A stretch of DNA of 64,000 nt, taken from the NCBI RefSeq assembly GCF_000297395.2, contig NZ_HF570108.1, positions 695,685-759,684 of the forward strand. Reading direction: 5' to 3'. The DNA is from Micromonospora lupini str. Lupac 08 (GTDB taxonomy: Bacteria; Actinomycetota; Actinomycetes; Mycobacteriales; Micromonosporaceae). Positions within the stretch are counted from its first letter, which is position 1. Each line of letters begins with the position of its first letter. Shown piece by piece: positions 55,197 to 63,829 of the stretch. Both the position numbers and the translations under genes were made by a program. The notes beneath the pieces are model-generated. The model worked only from the letters and a program-made list of their open reading frames with translations, ran no database searches and had not been told where the DNA came from.

Positions 55197-55475
55197 ATGA
55201 GCGCCACAGTGATCCGCTACCAGACCAAGCCCGAAGCGGCGGACGAGAACCAGCGTCTGATCGAGAACGTCTTCGCCGAGCTGGCGGCCACGGCACCGCC
55301 CGGCCTGCGGTACAGCGCCTTCCGGCTGGCCGACGGGGTCACCTTCGTCCACGTGGTCGACGGCGACGGACTCACCGAAGTGACCGCCTTCAAGGAGTTC
55401 CAGCGCACCATCGGGGACCGCCTGGCCGGCGGCCCCACCCGCGACGACGCCACAACGATCGGCTCCTATTCGTAG
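55197..55475 (+). CDS. Small dimeric alpha/beta-barrel-like protein (ABM-type)
   Basis: A 92-residue protein (VIRYQTKPEAADENQRLIEN; FAELAATAPPGLRYSAFRLA; GVTFVHVV) resembling antibiotic-biosynthesis-monooxygenase-like ferredoxin folds. AGGGAGGG precedes the ATG. It lies divergent to the SigG-like gene, a common arrangement. Enzymatic activity is not established. Confidence 0.7.
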   Translation: MSATVIRYQTKPEAADENQRLIENVFAELAATAPPGLRYSAFRLADGVTFVHVVDGDGLTEVTAFKEFQRTIGDRLAGGPTRDDATTIGSYS

Positions 55476-55501
55476 CGGAGCAGGGCGTCTGGAAAGCCCA
55501 C

Positions 55502-55852
55502 CTAGAAACGGTAGGCCAGGTTGACGGCCAGCGCGGCCAGCACGGTGACGAAGAAGACCGCCCAGCCCACGAGCTTGCGGGACCCCACCCGCAGGTGCGC
55601 GATCAGCGCGCCGACGAAGTACAGCACGAGGCCCACGGCGGCGAGTGTCCCCAGCAGTGGCACGGCGAACCCGACCAGCAGGCCCGCCGATCCCGCCGCC
55701 AGCAGCAGGCCCAGCACCGGCAGCCACGAATGAGGGATCCGCTTCATGTCCGCCTGGGCCTTGGGATAGTCGTGGCCGATCAGGTAGGTGACCGCGGCGA
55801 TGGCGGTGAAGACGGAAGCGATGATGGTGACTGTCACGTAAGCGGCGAACAT
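55502..55852 (-). CDS. DoxX-like four-TM membrane protein
   Basis: A 116-residue protein with four TM segments (VTVTIIASVFTAIAAVTYLI; WLPVLGLLLAAGSAGLLVGF; GTLAAVGLVLYFVGALIA; GWAVFFVTVLAALAVNLAY). Matches the DoxX-like family, whose members are linked to redox or quinone functions; role unproven. AAGGAGG precedes the ATG. Convergent with the small monooxygenase-like gene. Confidence 0.83.
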   Translation of the reverse strand: MFAAYVTVTIIASVFTAIAAVTYLIGHDYPKAQADMKRIPHSWLPVLGLLLAAGSAGLLVGFAVPLLGTLAAVGLVLYFVGALIAHLRVGSRKLVGWAVFFVTVLAALAVNLAYRF

Positions 55853-55937
55853 GGATCCTCCTTGTGGTTGTCACCCCAAGGACGGGACAGCGCGGCGAAA
55901 CGTTACCGCGCAGGCCAACAGCAGAGCCCGGAAAACA

Positions 55938-55970
55938 GCGGTGCCCTCCGGATCGTCCGGAGGGCACCGC
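55938..55970 (-). terminator. Terminator of LprG-like gene
   Basis: GCGGTGCCCTCCGGA (55938-55952), loop TCG, and the complementary arm 55956-55970: a perfect 15-bp stem, 14 bases past the stop. Confidence 0.75.
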
Positions 55971-55983
55971 GTCTTCGTAGGGG

Positions 55984-56763
55984 TCAGAGGAACTTGTACA
56001 TATCCGCGGAGGCCGGCTCGGTGTCGCCGGCGGGCGGCGCGGTCACCGAGACCTGCTCGCCGAAGCCGCTCATCTTCATGTCGGTGACGAGATCACCGAC
56101 GCTCTTCGTGGCGATCGTGTAGGACAGGGCGGTGAGCCGGCCGTCGGAGTCGACGGTCGCCTCGAAGGGGATGGCCTTCGGGTCCTTCGCCAGCTTGGCG
56201 GTGGACTTGAGGCCGTCGCGCATTCCGCCGTCGGCGCCGGCGGCCTCCGCGGCCTTGTTCAGGTCGGCGGTCCCGCTGTAGTGGCCGGGGCTCACCTCCT
56301 GGGCGGTCACGATGCCACCGATGATGCCGGTCTGTGCTTTCAGGTCGAACGACTGGCGCAGCGAGCTGGCCGGCCGGAGCTTGTTGAGGTCGATCTTCAT
56401 CCAGGGCTTGTCGCCGTCGAGCGAGTCCGACTTGATGTAGGCGGCGTCGCCGATCAGCCGGGCCTCGATCGGCTCCGGGGCGTTGCCGGTGACGTGGATC
56501 GCCTTGGCGGCGGGGTCCATCTTGCCGCTGAGGGTGATCGACTGGTTGCCGGCCTTGACCGAGGCGTCCATGGTGACCGTGCCGGCGAGGCTGCGGTCCA
56601 TGGCCTGCCGGACTGCGGCAACCGGTTCGAGTTTGGTCGTGGCGGGCGCGGCGGAGGGCCCAGCGGAGGACCCGGACCCTCCAGTGCCGTCGGAGGTGGT
56701 GCCGCAGCCGGCCACGAGGACGGCGGCGAGGGCAATCGAAAGGGTAGGGATCAGTCGACGCAT
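55984..56763 (-). CDS. LprG/LppX-family lipoprotein
   Basis: A 259-residue lipoprotein. Lipobox LAAVLVAGCG with lipidated Cys near residue 19, then a Ser/Gly/Pro tether. The LppX_LprAFG fold follows (VTMDASVKAGNQSITLSGKM; WMKIDLNKLRPASS; LSYTIATKSVGDLVTDMKMS). In mycobacteria these proteins carry lipids or lipoglycans across the periplasm with an MFS partner; none is adjacent here. The ATG at 56763 fits the signal peptide start. Confidence 0.85.
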   Translation of the reverse strand: MRRLIPTLSIALAAVLVAGCGTTSDGTGGSGSSAGPSAAPATTKLEPVAAVRQAMDRSLAGTVTMDASVKAGNQSITLSGKMDPAAKAIHVTGNAPEPIEARLIGDAAYIKSDSLDGDKPWMKIDLNKLRPASSLRQSFDLKAQTGIIGGIVTAQEVSPGHYSGTADLNKAAEAAGADGGMRDGLKSTAKLAKDPKAIPFEATVDSDGRLTALSYTIATKSVGDLVTDMKMSGFGEQVSVTAPPAGDTEPASADMYKFL

Positions 56764-56814
56764 AGACGCGACCCTAACCAACGGGCACCACCCGCGTGTG
56801 CCTGCCGCGTCGGG

Positions 56815-57414
56815 TCATTCCGCCGGCAGTTGCTCGGCTCGGGCGAGCACCCGGTCGATGAGGCCGTACTCCCGGGCCTGCTCGGCGGTGAACCAGCGAT
56901 CCCGGTCCCAGTCCTGCTGAATCTCGTCGAGCGTTCGTCCACTGTGCTCGGCGATCAACTCCTGCATCGTCCGCTTCACGTGCAGCATGTTCTCCGCCTG
57001 GATGGTGATGTCCGAGGCGGTGCCGCCCATCCCACCGGAGGGCTGGTGCATCATGATCCGCGAGTGCGGCAGCGCGTACCGCTTGCCGGCCGCGCCCGCG
57101 CACAGCAGAAACTGCCCCATCGAGCCGGCGAACCCGAGCGCCAGCGTGGCCACGTCGTTGCGGACGTAGCGCATCGTGTCGTACACCGCCATGCCGGCGC
57201 TCACCGAGCCGCCCGGCGAGTTGATGTAGAGGTAGATGTCCCGGTCGGCGTCCTCGGCGGCGAGCAGCAGGATCTGCGCGCAGATCTGGTTGGCCGACTC
57301 CTCGGTCACCTCGGTGCCGAGGAAGACGATCCGCTCCCGCAACAGCCGCTCGAACACCTGATCACCGAAGGTCGGCTGCCCACCGTCCCGCATCCACACG
57401 CCGTACCCGATCAT
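56815..57414 (-). CDS. clpP: ATP-dependent Clp protease proteolytic subunit
   Basis: A 199-residue serine peptidase that forms the tetradecameric chamber of the Clp protease. Motifs: INSPGGSVSAGMAVYDTMRY, nucleophile Ser in ALGFAGSMGQFLLCAG, His in RIMMHQPSGG, and the Asp of the triad in the usual place (RDRWFTAEQAREYGLID). The family-typical ASMG is GSMG here. It lies next to a ClgR-like regulator gene on the same strand (135 bases), the known activator of clp genes in actinobacteria. Confidence 0.93.
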   Translation of the reverse strand: MIGYGVWMRDGGQPTFGDQVFERLLRERIVFLGTEVTEESANQICAQILLLAAEDADRDIYLYINSPGGSVSAGMAVYDTMRYVRNDVATLALGFAGSMGQFLLCAGAAGKRYALPHSRIMMHQPSGGMGGTASDITIQAENMLHVKRTMQELIAEHSGRTLDEIQQDWDRDRWFTAEQAREYGLIDRVLARAEQLPAE

Positions 57415-57549
57415 CTGCCGCCACCCTCCACCGTGCCGGCGGGCGGGAGACCGCCCGGGGGACCGGCCCCTCCAGCGTGCGGCGACGCCCGGCCGCCGAC
57501 CAGGGATTCTGCCGCCGGCAGATCCGCCCAGGGCAGAACCCCGGCCGGC

Positions 57550-58137
57550 CTACACCAGGCTCAGCCGCCGCCGGCCCGCCCGGGCCCGGCGGCAGGCCAG
57601 CATCTTGGAGGTACGCGGGCCGGGGCGCCCGGCCGGCGCGGAGGCGATCAGCCGGACCCGCAGCCCCGCCCCGCCGACTGTCGACCCGACCGGCGATGCC
57701 GGACCGCCGACGTGCAGGATCGGCCCGCCCAGCCGCAGCACCGGCCCGGCCGGCTGCCGGACGGGGGCCGGGACGGCGGCCACGGGTGGCGTCGACCCAC
57801 TCGGCTGGAAGCCGATCCGGAAGGTCGAACCGGTCTCGGTGCGCGCCGACGGCACCCGCTCCAACTGGGCCAGCGCGGCCCGGGGCGCGGCGGGAATGCG
57901 ACGTTCGACCCGGCGCAGGTCGTCGCGGGCCTGTTCGAGCAGGTCGGAGAGCTGGATGCCGAGCGCCCGGCAGATCGCCGCGAGGACCTCCGACGAGGCC
58001 TCCTTGCGGCCCCGCTCGACCTCGGACAGGTAGGGCACGGACACCCCGGCGGACGCGGCCACGTCGCGCAGTGTGCGGCCCTGGCTCTGGCGCAGCCGGC
58101 GCAGCACCCCGCCGATCACTCGTCGCAGCAACGACAT
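57550..58137 (-). CDS. clgR: ClgR-like XRE-family regulator
   Basis: A 195-residue regulator. The HTH (about 8-70) includes GGVLRRLRQSQGRTLRDVAA and SVPYLSEVERGRKEASSEVL then AAICRALGIQLSDLLEQ, close to ClgR/ClpR, which activates clpP and related protease genes. The C-terminal ~100 residues are Pro/Gly/Arg-rich, longer than usual, and probably disordered. Upstream of the clpP gene on the same strand; local autoregulation is likely. I did not find a confident ClgR box. Confidence 0.82.
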   Translation of the reverse strand: MSLLRRVIGGVLRRLRQSQGRTLRDVAASAGVSVPYLSEVERGRKEASSEVLAAICRALGIQLSDLLEQARDDLRRVERRIPAAPRAALAQLERVPSARTETGSTFRIGFQPSGSTPPVAAVPAPVRQPAGPVLRLGGPILHVGGPASPVGSTVGGAGLRVRLIASAPAGRPGPRTSKMLACRRARAGRRRLSLV

Positions 58138-58326
58138 GCCGGCCTCACTCTCGCGGTCGTCGTCGGAGGAACACCCCCATCATGCCGGTTGTCGGCCCTG
58201 CCTACCGACCCCTGCGCGCCAGGTCGGCCGTTGGCGGTGGTGCGTCGGCGTGACCCGGGCGTGCAGTCGGCGGCGTACCCGCTATGTTGTGGTCGTGCAG
58301 GCGACGGCGGCGGAACAGGTTCGACG

Positions 58327-59340
58327 GTGATCCATTTTCCCGCGCAGCGCCGGGGTCCGCTGAGCGCGCTGAGCCTTCGGCTCGCTGCCGCCCTGGGCCT
58401 GGTCTTCGCCGTGGTGGCGGCGGTCTACCTGGACCGGGACGGCTACCGCGACGTCAACGAGGACGGCCTCACCCTGCTCGACTGCTTCTACTACGCGGTC
58501 GTCTCGCTCTCCACGACCGGCTACGGGGACATCACCCCGGCCGCGCCGTCGGCCCGGCTGGTGAACGTCCTGTTCGTCACCCCGGCCCGGGTGCTCTTCC
58601 TGATCATCCTGGTCGGCACCACACTGGAAGTCCTGACCGAGCAGTACCGGACCGGCCGTCGCCTGTCGCGGTGGAGGAGAGTCGTGAAGGACCACGTCAT
58701 CATCTGCGGCTACGGCACCAAGGGCCGCAGCGCGGTCAACGCCCTGATGGAGAACGGCCTGGACCGGTCGCGGATCGTGGTGGTGGAGCGCAGCAGCGTC
58801 GCCCTGCGGCAGGCCACGTCGGCCGGGCTGGTGGCGATCGAGGGGTCGGCGACCCGGTCGTCGGTCCTGAACGAGGCGCATGTCAAGAACGCGAAGGCAG
58901 TGATCATCGCGACTGACAGTGACGACGCCTCGGTGCTGGTGGCGCTCACCGTACGGCAGCTCACCGCCGGGCAGGTCCGGATCATCGCGGCGGCGCGGGA
59001 GGCGGAGAACGCCCCGCTGCTCAAACAGAGCGGCGCGCACCACGTCATCGTCTCGTCGGCGACCGCCGGCCGCCTGCTCGGCCTGTCCACCTCGGCGCCG
59101 CCGCTTATCGACGTGGTGGAGGACCTGCTCACGCCGGGGCAGGGCATGGCGCTGGCGATGCGCTCCGCCGAGCGGGACGAGGTGGGTCGCTCGCCGCGCG
59201 AGCTGGACTCGCTGGTGATCGCCCTGGTCCGGCGGGGCAAGGTGGTCACCCTGGCCGACCGGGCCGGTGCGGTGATCGAGACCGGCGACATGCTTGTGCA
59301 CGTCCGTGACGACCGCCCGCAGTCCACGGCGACTGTCTGA
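58327..59340 (+). CDS. Potassium channel with RCK/TrkA-N domain
   Basis: A 337-residue channel subunit. TM1 (LRLAAALGLVFAVVAAVYL), pore helix and selectivity filter SLSTTGYGDITP, TM2 (RVLFLIILVGTTLEVL), then a cytosolic RCK domain beginning VIICGYGTKGRSAVNALMEN (Rossmann GxGxxG) and a C-terminal TrkA_C-like part (LVIALVRRGKVVTLADRAGA). Such channels are gated by nucleotides or Ca2+. GTG start at 58327; the long open frame upstream runs antisense through clpP and clgR and is not coding. Confidence 0.92.
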   Translation: MIHFPAQRRGPLSALSLRLAAALGLVFAVVAAVYLDRDGYRDVNEDGLTLLDCFYYAVVSLSTTGYGDITPAAPSARLVNVLFVTPARVLFLIILVGTTLEVLTEQYRTGRRLSRWRRVVKDHVIICGYGTKGRSAVNALMENGLDRSRIVVVERSSVALRQATSAGLVAIEGSATRSSVLNEAHVKNAKAVIIATDSDDASVLVALTVRQLTAGQVRIIAAAREAENAPLLKQSGAHHVIVSSATAGRLLGLSTSAPPLIDVVEDLLTPGQGMALAMRSAERDEVGRSPRELDSLVIALVRRGKVVTLADRAGAVIETGDMLVHVRDDRPQSTATV

Positions 59341-59385
59341 CGCACCCTGCTCTGGCGCACCCTGCTCCGACGCACCCTGCTCTGG
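59341..59385. repeat. Three 15-bp tandem repeats
   Basis: Three copies of CGCACCCTGCTC plus TGG, CGA, TGG, directly after the channel stop and before the convergent MarR stop. Differences are limited to the last three bases. Confidence 0.8.
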
Positions 59386-59389
59386 CGCC

Positions 59390-59869
59390 TCAGCAGGCGT
59401 CGGGCTCCTCGTCGATCGCCGCGCTGCAGCTGATCGGCGTCGTGGTGGCGGCACGCCGGAGCAGCTCGTAGAGCGTCTCCCGCTCAGCTGGCTCCAACGC
59501 CCCCAACACCTCGTCCTCGACACCCGCGAGGGCGCATTCCGCCTCTTTGAGGCGTTTCGCACCATCTTCGGTGAGTTCGACGACGTGTCGTCGACGGTCC
59601 TGGGGTGACCGCCGCCGCTCGACCAGTTCCTTCGCTTCGAGGTCGTTGAGCAGCCCGACGATGTTGGTGCTGTCCATCTCGAGGGTCGTGGCGAGCGCCT
59701 GCTGACTGGTGCCCCCGCCCGCGCGCAGCACCGTGAGCGCCACCAGATGCCGGGGCCGCAGGCCCAGTGGCGCCAGTACCGACTCGGCCCGCAGTCGCAT
59801 CCGCCGGGCCAGGTGATCCAGCAGGGCACCTGAGCGGTGCTCAGAGGGATCCAGCGGCAGGGCGGACAT
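59390..59869 (-). CDS. MarR-family transcription regulator
   Basis: A 159-residue winged-helix regulator (LGLRPRHLVALTVLRAGGGT; SQQALATTLEMDSTNIVGLL; LVERRRSPQDRRRHVVELTE). The ATG at 59869 aligns with the family start; the longer frame upstream crosses the divergent promoter. Divergent from an azoreductase gene, which it probably represses in response to quinones or other electrophiles. Confidence 0.88.
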   Translation of the reverse strand: MSALPLDPSEHRSGALLDHLARRMRLRAESVLAPLGLRPRHLVALTVLRAGGGTSQQALATTLEMDSTNIVGLLNDLEAKELVERRRSPQDRRRHVVELTEDGAKRLKEAECALAGVEDEVLGALEPAERETLYELLRRAATTTPISCSAAIDEEPDAC

Positions 59870-59907
59870 GTGACCCAGTCTACCGACGCCTCGGAACATC
59901 TGCCTGC

Positions 59908-59926
59908 TATAAATAGTTGGTGCAAC
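59908..59926. promoter_or_regulatory. Azoreductase promoter with MarR-like operator
   Basis: TATAAAT (59908-59914) is a good -10 for the azoreductase gene, and GTTG-GTG-CAAC (59916-59926) is an inverted repeat at the start point, suited to MarR binding. Confidence 0.5.
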
Positions 59927-59951
59927 ACAGACGATCCTTGGAGGAGGAATC

Positions 59952-60596
59952 ATGAACCTGCTACATATCGATTCGAGCATCCGGGGCGACTGGTCGGTCA
60001 GCCGGCGACTCACCGCCCGCGCCGCCGCCGCCTGGCGCGCGGCACACCCCGACGGCACGGTCACCTACCGTGACCTGGGCGCCGAGCCGCTGCCGCACCT
60101 GGACTCGGACGGCGGGCTGGCGCGGATGACACCGCCGGACCAGCACACCCCGGCCCAGCGCGATTCCTGGGAGCTCAGCGAGCGGCTGGTCGACGAGGTG
60201 AAGCGGGCCGACGTGGTGCTGCTCGGGCTGCCGCTCTACAACTTCGGCGCGCCCAGCAGCGTCAAGTCCTGGGTCGACCACCTGATCGTCCCCGGCCTGG
60301 CGTACGACCCGACGACCCAGGAGGGCCTGCTCGGCGGCCGCGAGTTCGTGGTTCTGACGACCCGGGGCGGCGGTTACGGCGAGGGCACCCCTCGCTTCGG
60401 CTGGGACCACGCGGAGCCGTGGCTCCCGCACGGTCTGTCGATGACCGGCATGCAGCCGCGCTTCATCAGCACCGAATTGACCCTCGCGCCGTCGGTGCCG
60501 GCGATGGCCGAGCTGATCCCGTTGCACGAGGCCAGCCTCGCGGCCAGTGAGAAGGAGATCGACAATCTCTGGACCCCCGCCTCCGCCCAGCGCTGA
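59952..60596 (+). CDS. azoR: FMN-dependent NADH-azoreductase
   Basis: A 214-residue flavodoxin-fold reductase (MNLLHIDSSIRGDWSVSRRL; LPLYNFGAPSSVKSWVDHLI; TTRGGGYGEGTPRFGWDHAE). It reduces azo dyes and quinones with NADH through bound FMN. GGAGGAGGAATC precedes the ATG. Divergent from the MarR regulator gene. Length is that of the family. Confidence 0.88.
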   Translation: MNLLHIDSSIRGDWSVSRRLTARAAAAWRAAHPDGTVTYRDLGAEPLPHLDSDGGLARMTPPDQHTPAQRDSWELSERLVDEVKRADVVLLGLPLYNFGAPSSVKSWVDHLIVPGLAYDPTTQEGLLGGREFVVLTTRGGGYGEGTPRFGWDHAEPWLPHGLSMTGMQPRFISTELTLAPSVPAMAELIPLHEASLAASEKEIDNLWTPASAQR

Positions 60597-60615
60597 GGCA
60601 GCACGGCACGACAAG

Positions 60616-60648
60616 AGCGGCCGCCCCCGGGTATCGGGGACGGCCGCT
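60616..60648. terminator. Shared hairpin between azoreductase and korB
   Basis: AGCGGCCG (60616-60623) pairs with CGGCCGCT (60641-60648), with a run of C against G inside and one mismatch. It lies between convergent genes and can act both ways. Confidence 0.65.
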
Positions 60649-60667
60649 GTCGTTCAGGTCGGGCGGG

Positions 60668-61702
60668 TCAGAGGATCGTCCAGGTGTCGCCGCTGCCCAG
60701 CAGGCCGGCGAGCTGCTGCTCGGGGGTCTCGGTGACAGTCGCCTTGGCGGCGGCGAGCTGGTCCTGGACCACCCTGTCGTAGGACGGCCGGTCCACGGAC
60801 CGGAACACCCCGATCGGGGTGTTGCGCAGGTCCAGGCCGGGCAGGCGGGACAGCGCGAACGCGTACGCCGGGTCGGTGACCGTCGCGTCGTGCACGACGA
60901 TCTCCTCCGGGCGCACCGAGCTGGTCTCGCGGACCTCCAGGCCGAACGCGCCCGGCGGGTGCACCACGCAGAACTGCCCGTCGGCGCCGAAGGTGATCGG
61001 CTGCCCGTGCTCCAGGCGGATCAGGTAGTCGTCCCGGGTGGACGGGTCCTTGAGCTGCTCGAACGCCCCGTCGTTGAAGATGTTGCAGTTCTGGTAGATC
61101 TCCACGAACGCCGAACCCTCGTGCTCCGCGGCCGCCCGCAGCACCGACTGCAGGTGCTTGCGGTCGGAGTCGATGGTCCGACCGACGAAGCTGGCCTCCG
61201 CGCCGAGGGCCAGCGAGAGCGGGTTGAACGGCGCGTCCGCCGAGCCGGCCGGCGTCGACTTGGTGACCTTGCCGACCTCGGACGTCGGCGAGTACTGACC
61301 CTTGGTCAGGCCGTAGATCCGGTTGTTGAACAACAGGATCTTGAGGTTGACGTTGCGCCGCAGCGCGTGGATCAGGTGGTTGCCGCCGATGGACAGCGCG
61401 TCGCCGTCACCGGTGACCACCCACACCGACAGGTCCGGCCGGGACACCGACAGGCCGGTCGCGATCGCCGGGGCACGACCGTGGATCGAGTGCATCCCGT
61501 ACGTGTTCATGTAGTACGGGAAGCGCGACGAGCAGCCGATCCCGGAGACGAACACCGTCCGCTCGCGGGGGATGTTCAACTCCGGCATGAACTGCTGGAT
61601 CGCCGCCAGGATCGCGTAGTCACCGCATCCGGGGCACCACCGCACCTCCTGGTCGGACTTGAAGTCCTTCGCGGTGAGCTTGAGGGCAACCGGCTCAGAC
61701 AT
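60668..61702 (-). CDS. korB: 2-oxoacid:ferredoxin oxidoreductase, beta subunit
   Basis: A 344-residue TPP-binding subunit. RWCPGCGDYAILAAI binds a cluster or TPP region, and WVVTGDGDALSIGGNHLIHA followed by LLFNNRIYGLTKGQYSP is the TPP/Mg motif (GDG...NN). With KorA it oxidises 2-oxoglutarate (or a related 2-oxoacid) to the acyl-CoA with ferredoxin as acceptor. Its ATG overlaps the korA stop by 8 bases, so the two are coupled. Confidence 0.93.
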   Translation of the reverse strand: MSEPVALKLTAKDFKSDQEVRWCPGCGDYAILAAIQQFMPELNIPRERTVFVSGIGCSSRFPYYMNTYGMHSIHGRAPAIATGLSVSRPDLSVWVVTGDGDALSIGGNHLIHALRRNVNLKILLFNNRIYGLTKGQYSPTSEVGKVTKSTPAGSADAPFNPLSLALGAEASFVGRTIDSDRKHLQSVLRAAAEHEGSAFVEIYQNCNIFNDGAFEQLKDPSTRDDYLIRLEHGQPITFGADGQFCVVHPPGAFGLEVRETSSVRPEEIVVHDATVTDPAYAFALSRLPGLDLRNTPIGVFRSVDRPSYDRVVQDQLAAAKATVTETPEQQLAGLLGSGDTWTIL

Positions 61703-63542
61703 TCTTCAGGACCTCTTCCAGCGTCGTCTCCAGCTCGGCGGCCGTGAACGGCAGACCGCGGACCTGGTTGTAGCTGATCGCGTCGACCAGGTAGCGGGCC
61801 CGGATGACGTGGGCCAGCTGACCCAGGTTCATCTCCGGGATGACCACCTTGTCGTAGGAGCGCAGGACCTCACCGAGGTTGGCCGGCATCGGGGCGAGGT
61901 GCCGCAGGTGTGCCTGGGCGATGGACAGCCCGCGCTGACGCACCCCACGGCAGGCCGCGCCGATCGGGCCGTACGTCGAGCCCCAGCCCAGCACCAGCAC
62001 CCGGGCGTCGCCGTCCGGGTCCTCCACCTCGATGTCCGGCACCGGAATCGTCTCGATGCGGGCCGCCCGGGTACGCACCATGAAGTCGTGGTTCGCCGGG
62101 TCGTACGAGATGTCACCGGTCTTGTCGGCCTTCTCCAGCCCACCGATCCGGTGCTCCAGCCCCGCCGTGCCCGGAATGGCCCACGGCCGGGCCAGGGTCT
62201 CCGGATCGCGCAGGTACGGCAGGAAGGTGGTGCCGTCGTCGCCGTTGGGCTCGGTGGCGAACTCGACCCGGAGGTCGGGCAGCGACTCGACGTCGGGCAG
62301 CAGCCACGGCTCGGAGCCGTTCGCCACGTAGTTGTCCGACAGCAGGATCACCGGCGTGCGGTAGGTCAACGCGATCCGGGCCGCCTCCAGCGCCGCGAAG
62401 AAGCAGTCCGACGGCGACTTCGGCGCGATGACCGCGACGGGCGCCTCGCCGTGTCGGCCGTAGAGCGCCATGTTCAGGTCGGCCTGCTCGGTCTTGGTCG
62501 GCATGCCCGTCGACGGGCCGGCCCGCTGCACGTCCACGATCACCAGCGGCAGCTCCAAGGCCACGGCCAGGGAGATCGTCTCGCTCTTGAGGGCCACACC
62601 GGGACCGGACGTGGTGGTCACGCCCAGGGCTCCGCCGTACGACGCGCCGAGCGCCGCGCCGACCGCGGCGATCTCGTCCTCGGCCTGCATGGTCAGCACA
62701 CCGAAGCGCTTGTGCTTGCTCAGCTCGTGCAGGATGTCCGACGCCGGGGTGATCGGGTACGCCCCGAGGAAGACCGGCAGCCCGGAGCGGACCCCGGCGG
62801 CGACCAGGCCCAGCGAGAGCGCGGCGTTGCCGGTGATGTTGCGGTAGGTGCCCGGCCGCATCTTGGCCGGCTTGACCTCGTAGCGGACCGCGAAGTCCTC
62901 GGTGGTCTCGCCGAAGTTCCAGCCGGCCCGGAAGGCGGCCACGTTCGCGGCGACCAGCTCGGGGCGGGCCGCGAACTTACGTTCCAGGAAGCGCAGGGTC
63001 GACTCGTACGGTCGCGAGTACATCCAGGAGAGCAGGCCGAGGGCGAACATGTTCTTCGACCGCTCGGCGTCCTTCTTGGACACCTGCAACTCGGTGAGCG
63101 CCCCGACCGTCATCGAGGTCAGGGCCACCGGGTGCACGACGTAGCCGGCCAGCGAGTCGTCGTCCAGCGGGCTGGTCTGGTAGCCGACCTTGGCCAGGTT
63201 GCGCTTGGTGAACTCGTCGGTGTTGACGATGATGTCCGCGCCGCGCGGCAGGTCGGCCAGGTTGGCCTTGAGCGCCGCCGGGTTCATCGCCACCAGCACG
63301 TGGGGGGAGTCGCCAGGCGTGAGGATGTCGTAGTCGGCGAAGTGCACCTGGAAGCTCGACACGCCGGGCAGGGTGCCGGCGGGAGCCCGGATCTCGGCGG
63401 GGAAGTTCGGCAGCGTGGAGATGTCGTTGCCGAGCTGTGCCGTCTCCGAGGTGAACCGGTCGCCGGTCAACTGCATGCCGTCGCCGGAGTCACCGGCGAA
63501 CCGGATGACCACCCGGTCGAGTTGACGGATCTGCTTGGTCAC
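61695..63542 (-). CDS. korA: 2-oxoacid:ferredoxin oxidoreductase, alpha subunit (fused gamma)
   Basis: A 615-residue subunit. The N-terminal gamma domain (about 1-190) starts with RVVIRFAGDSGDGMQLTGDR. The alpha pyrimidine-binding region follows (GNAALSLGLVAAGVRSGLPV; GAYPITPASDILHELSKHKR; MQAEDEIAAVGAALGASYGG). This fusion is the KorA form common in actinobacteria. GTG start at 63542 with GAAGGTGGC upstream. Operon with korB. Its CoA-dependent reaction supplies reduced ferredoxin in the TCA cycle. Confidence 0.93.
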   Translation of the reverse strand: MTKQIRQLDRVVIRFAGDSGDGMQLTGDRFTSETAQLGNDISTLPNFPAEIRAPAGTLPGVSSFQVHFADYDILTPGDSPHVLVAMNPAALKANLADLPRGADIIVNTDEFTKRNLAKVGYQTSPLDDDSLAGYVVHPVALTSMTVGALTELQVSKKDAERSKNMFALGLLSWMYSRPYESTLRFLERKFAARPELVAANVAAFRAGWNFGETTEDFAVRYEVKPAKMRPGTYRNITGNAALSLGLVAAGVRSGLPVFLGAYPITPASDILHELSKHKRFGVLTMQAEDEIAAVGAALGASYGGALGVTTTSGPGVALKSETISLAVALELPLVIVDVQRAGPSTGMPTKTEQADLNMALYGRHGEAPVAVIAPKSPSDCFFAALEAARIALTYRTPVILLSDNYVANGSEPWLLPDVESLPDLRVEFATEPNGDDGTTFLPYLRDPETLARPWAIPGTAGLEHRIGGLEKADKTGDISYDPANHDFMVRTRAARIETIPVPDIEVEDPDGDARVLVLGWGSTYGPIGAACRGVRQRGLSIAQAHLRHLAPMPANLGEVLRSYDKVVIPEMNLGQLAHVIRARYLVDAISYNQVRGLPFTAAELETTLEEVLKNV

Positions 63543-63829
63543 TGTGCCACCTTCGTTCGCGACTGCGGGACCTCGCCCTGCCCGGCCACGGGACCTCCTT
63601 GACGCAACGTTCCACCGCACCGCCCCAGGCTGGTCCGGTCCGCTGTCGTTCCTCACTGAGAGCCTACGTCGAACGGACCCCCGACCCTCCCCGGAGGTCC
63701 GCCGACTGAGACCCGATCAACGCCGAATCTGCCCAGGATTGCGGCGTTTCGCCCCGCCCGCCGTAATTCAGATCACCGTCCACGGCCGGCCGCGACCCCC
63801 GGCCGTCGACGGCCAGGGTCGTCGATCGG

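Noticed and set aside
56281-58326. Very long plus-strand frame upstream of the K+ channel
   Set aside because: It runs antisense to the LprG-like, clpP and clgR genes and has no recognisable domains; it is a high-GC shadow frame, and the channel starts at GTG 58327.
61659-63602. Long plus-strand frame opposite korA
   Set aside because: Shadow frame with no family match, while KorA is unambiguous on the minus strand.
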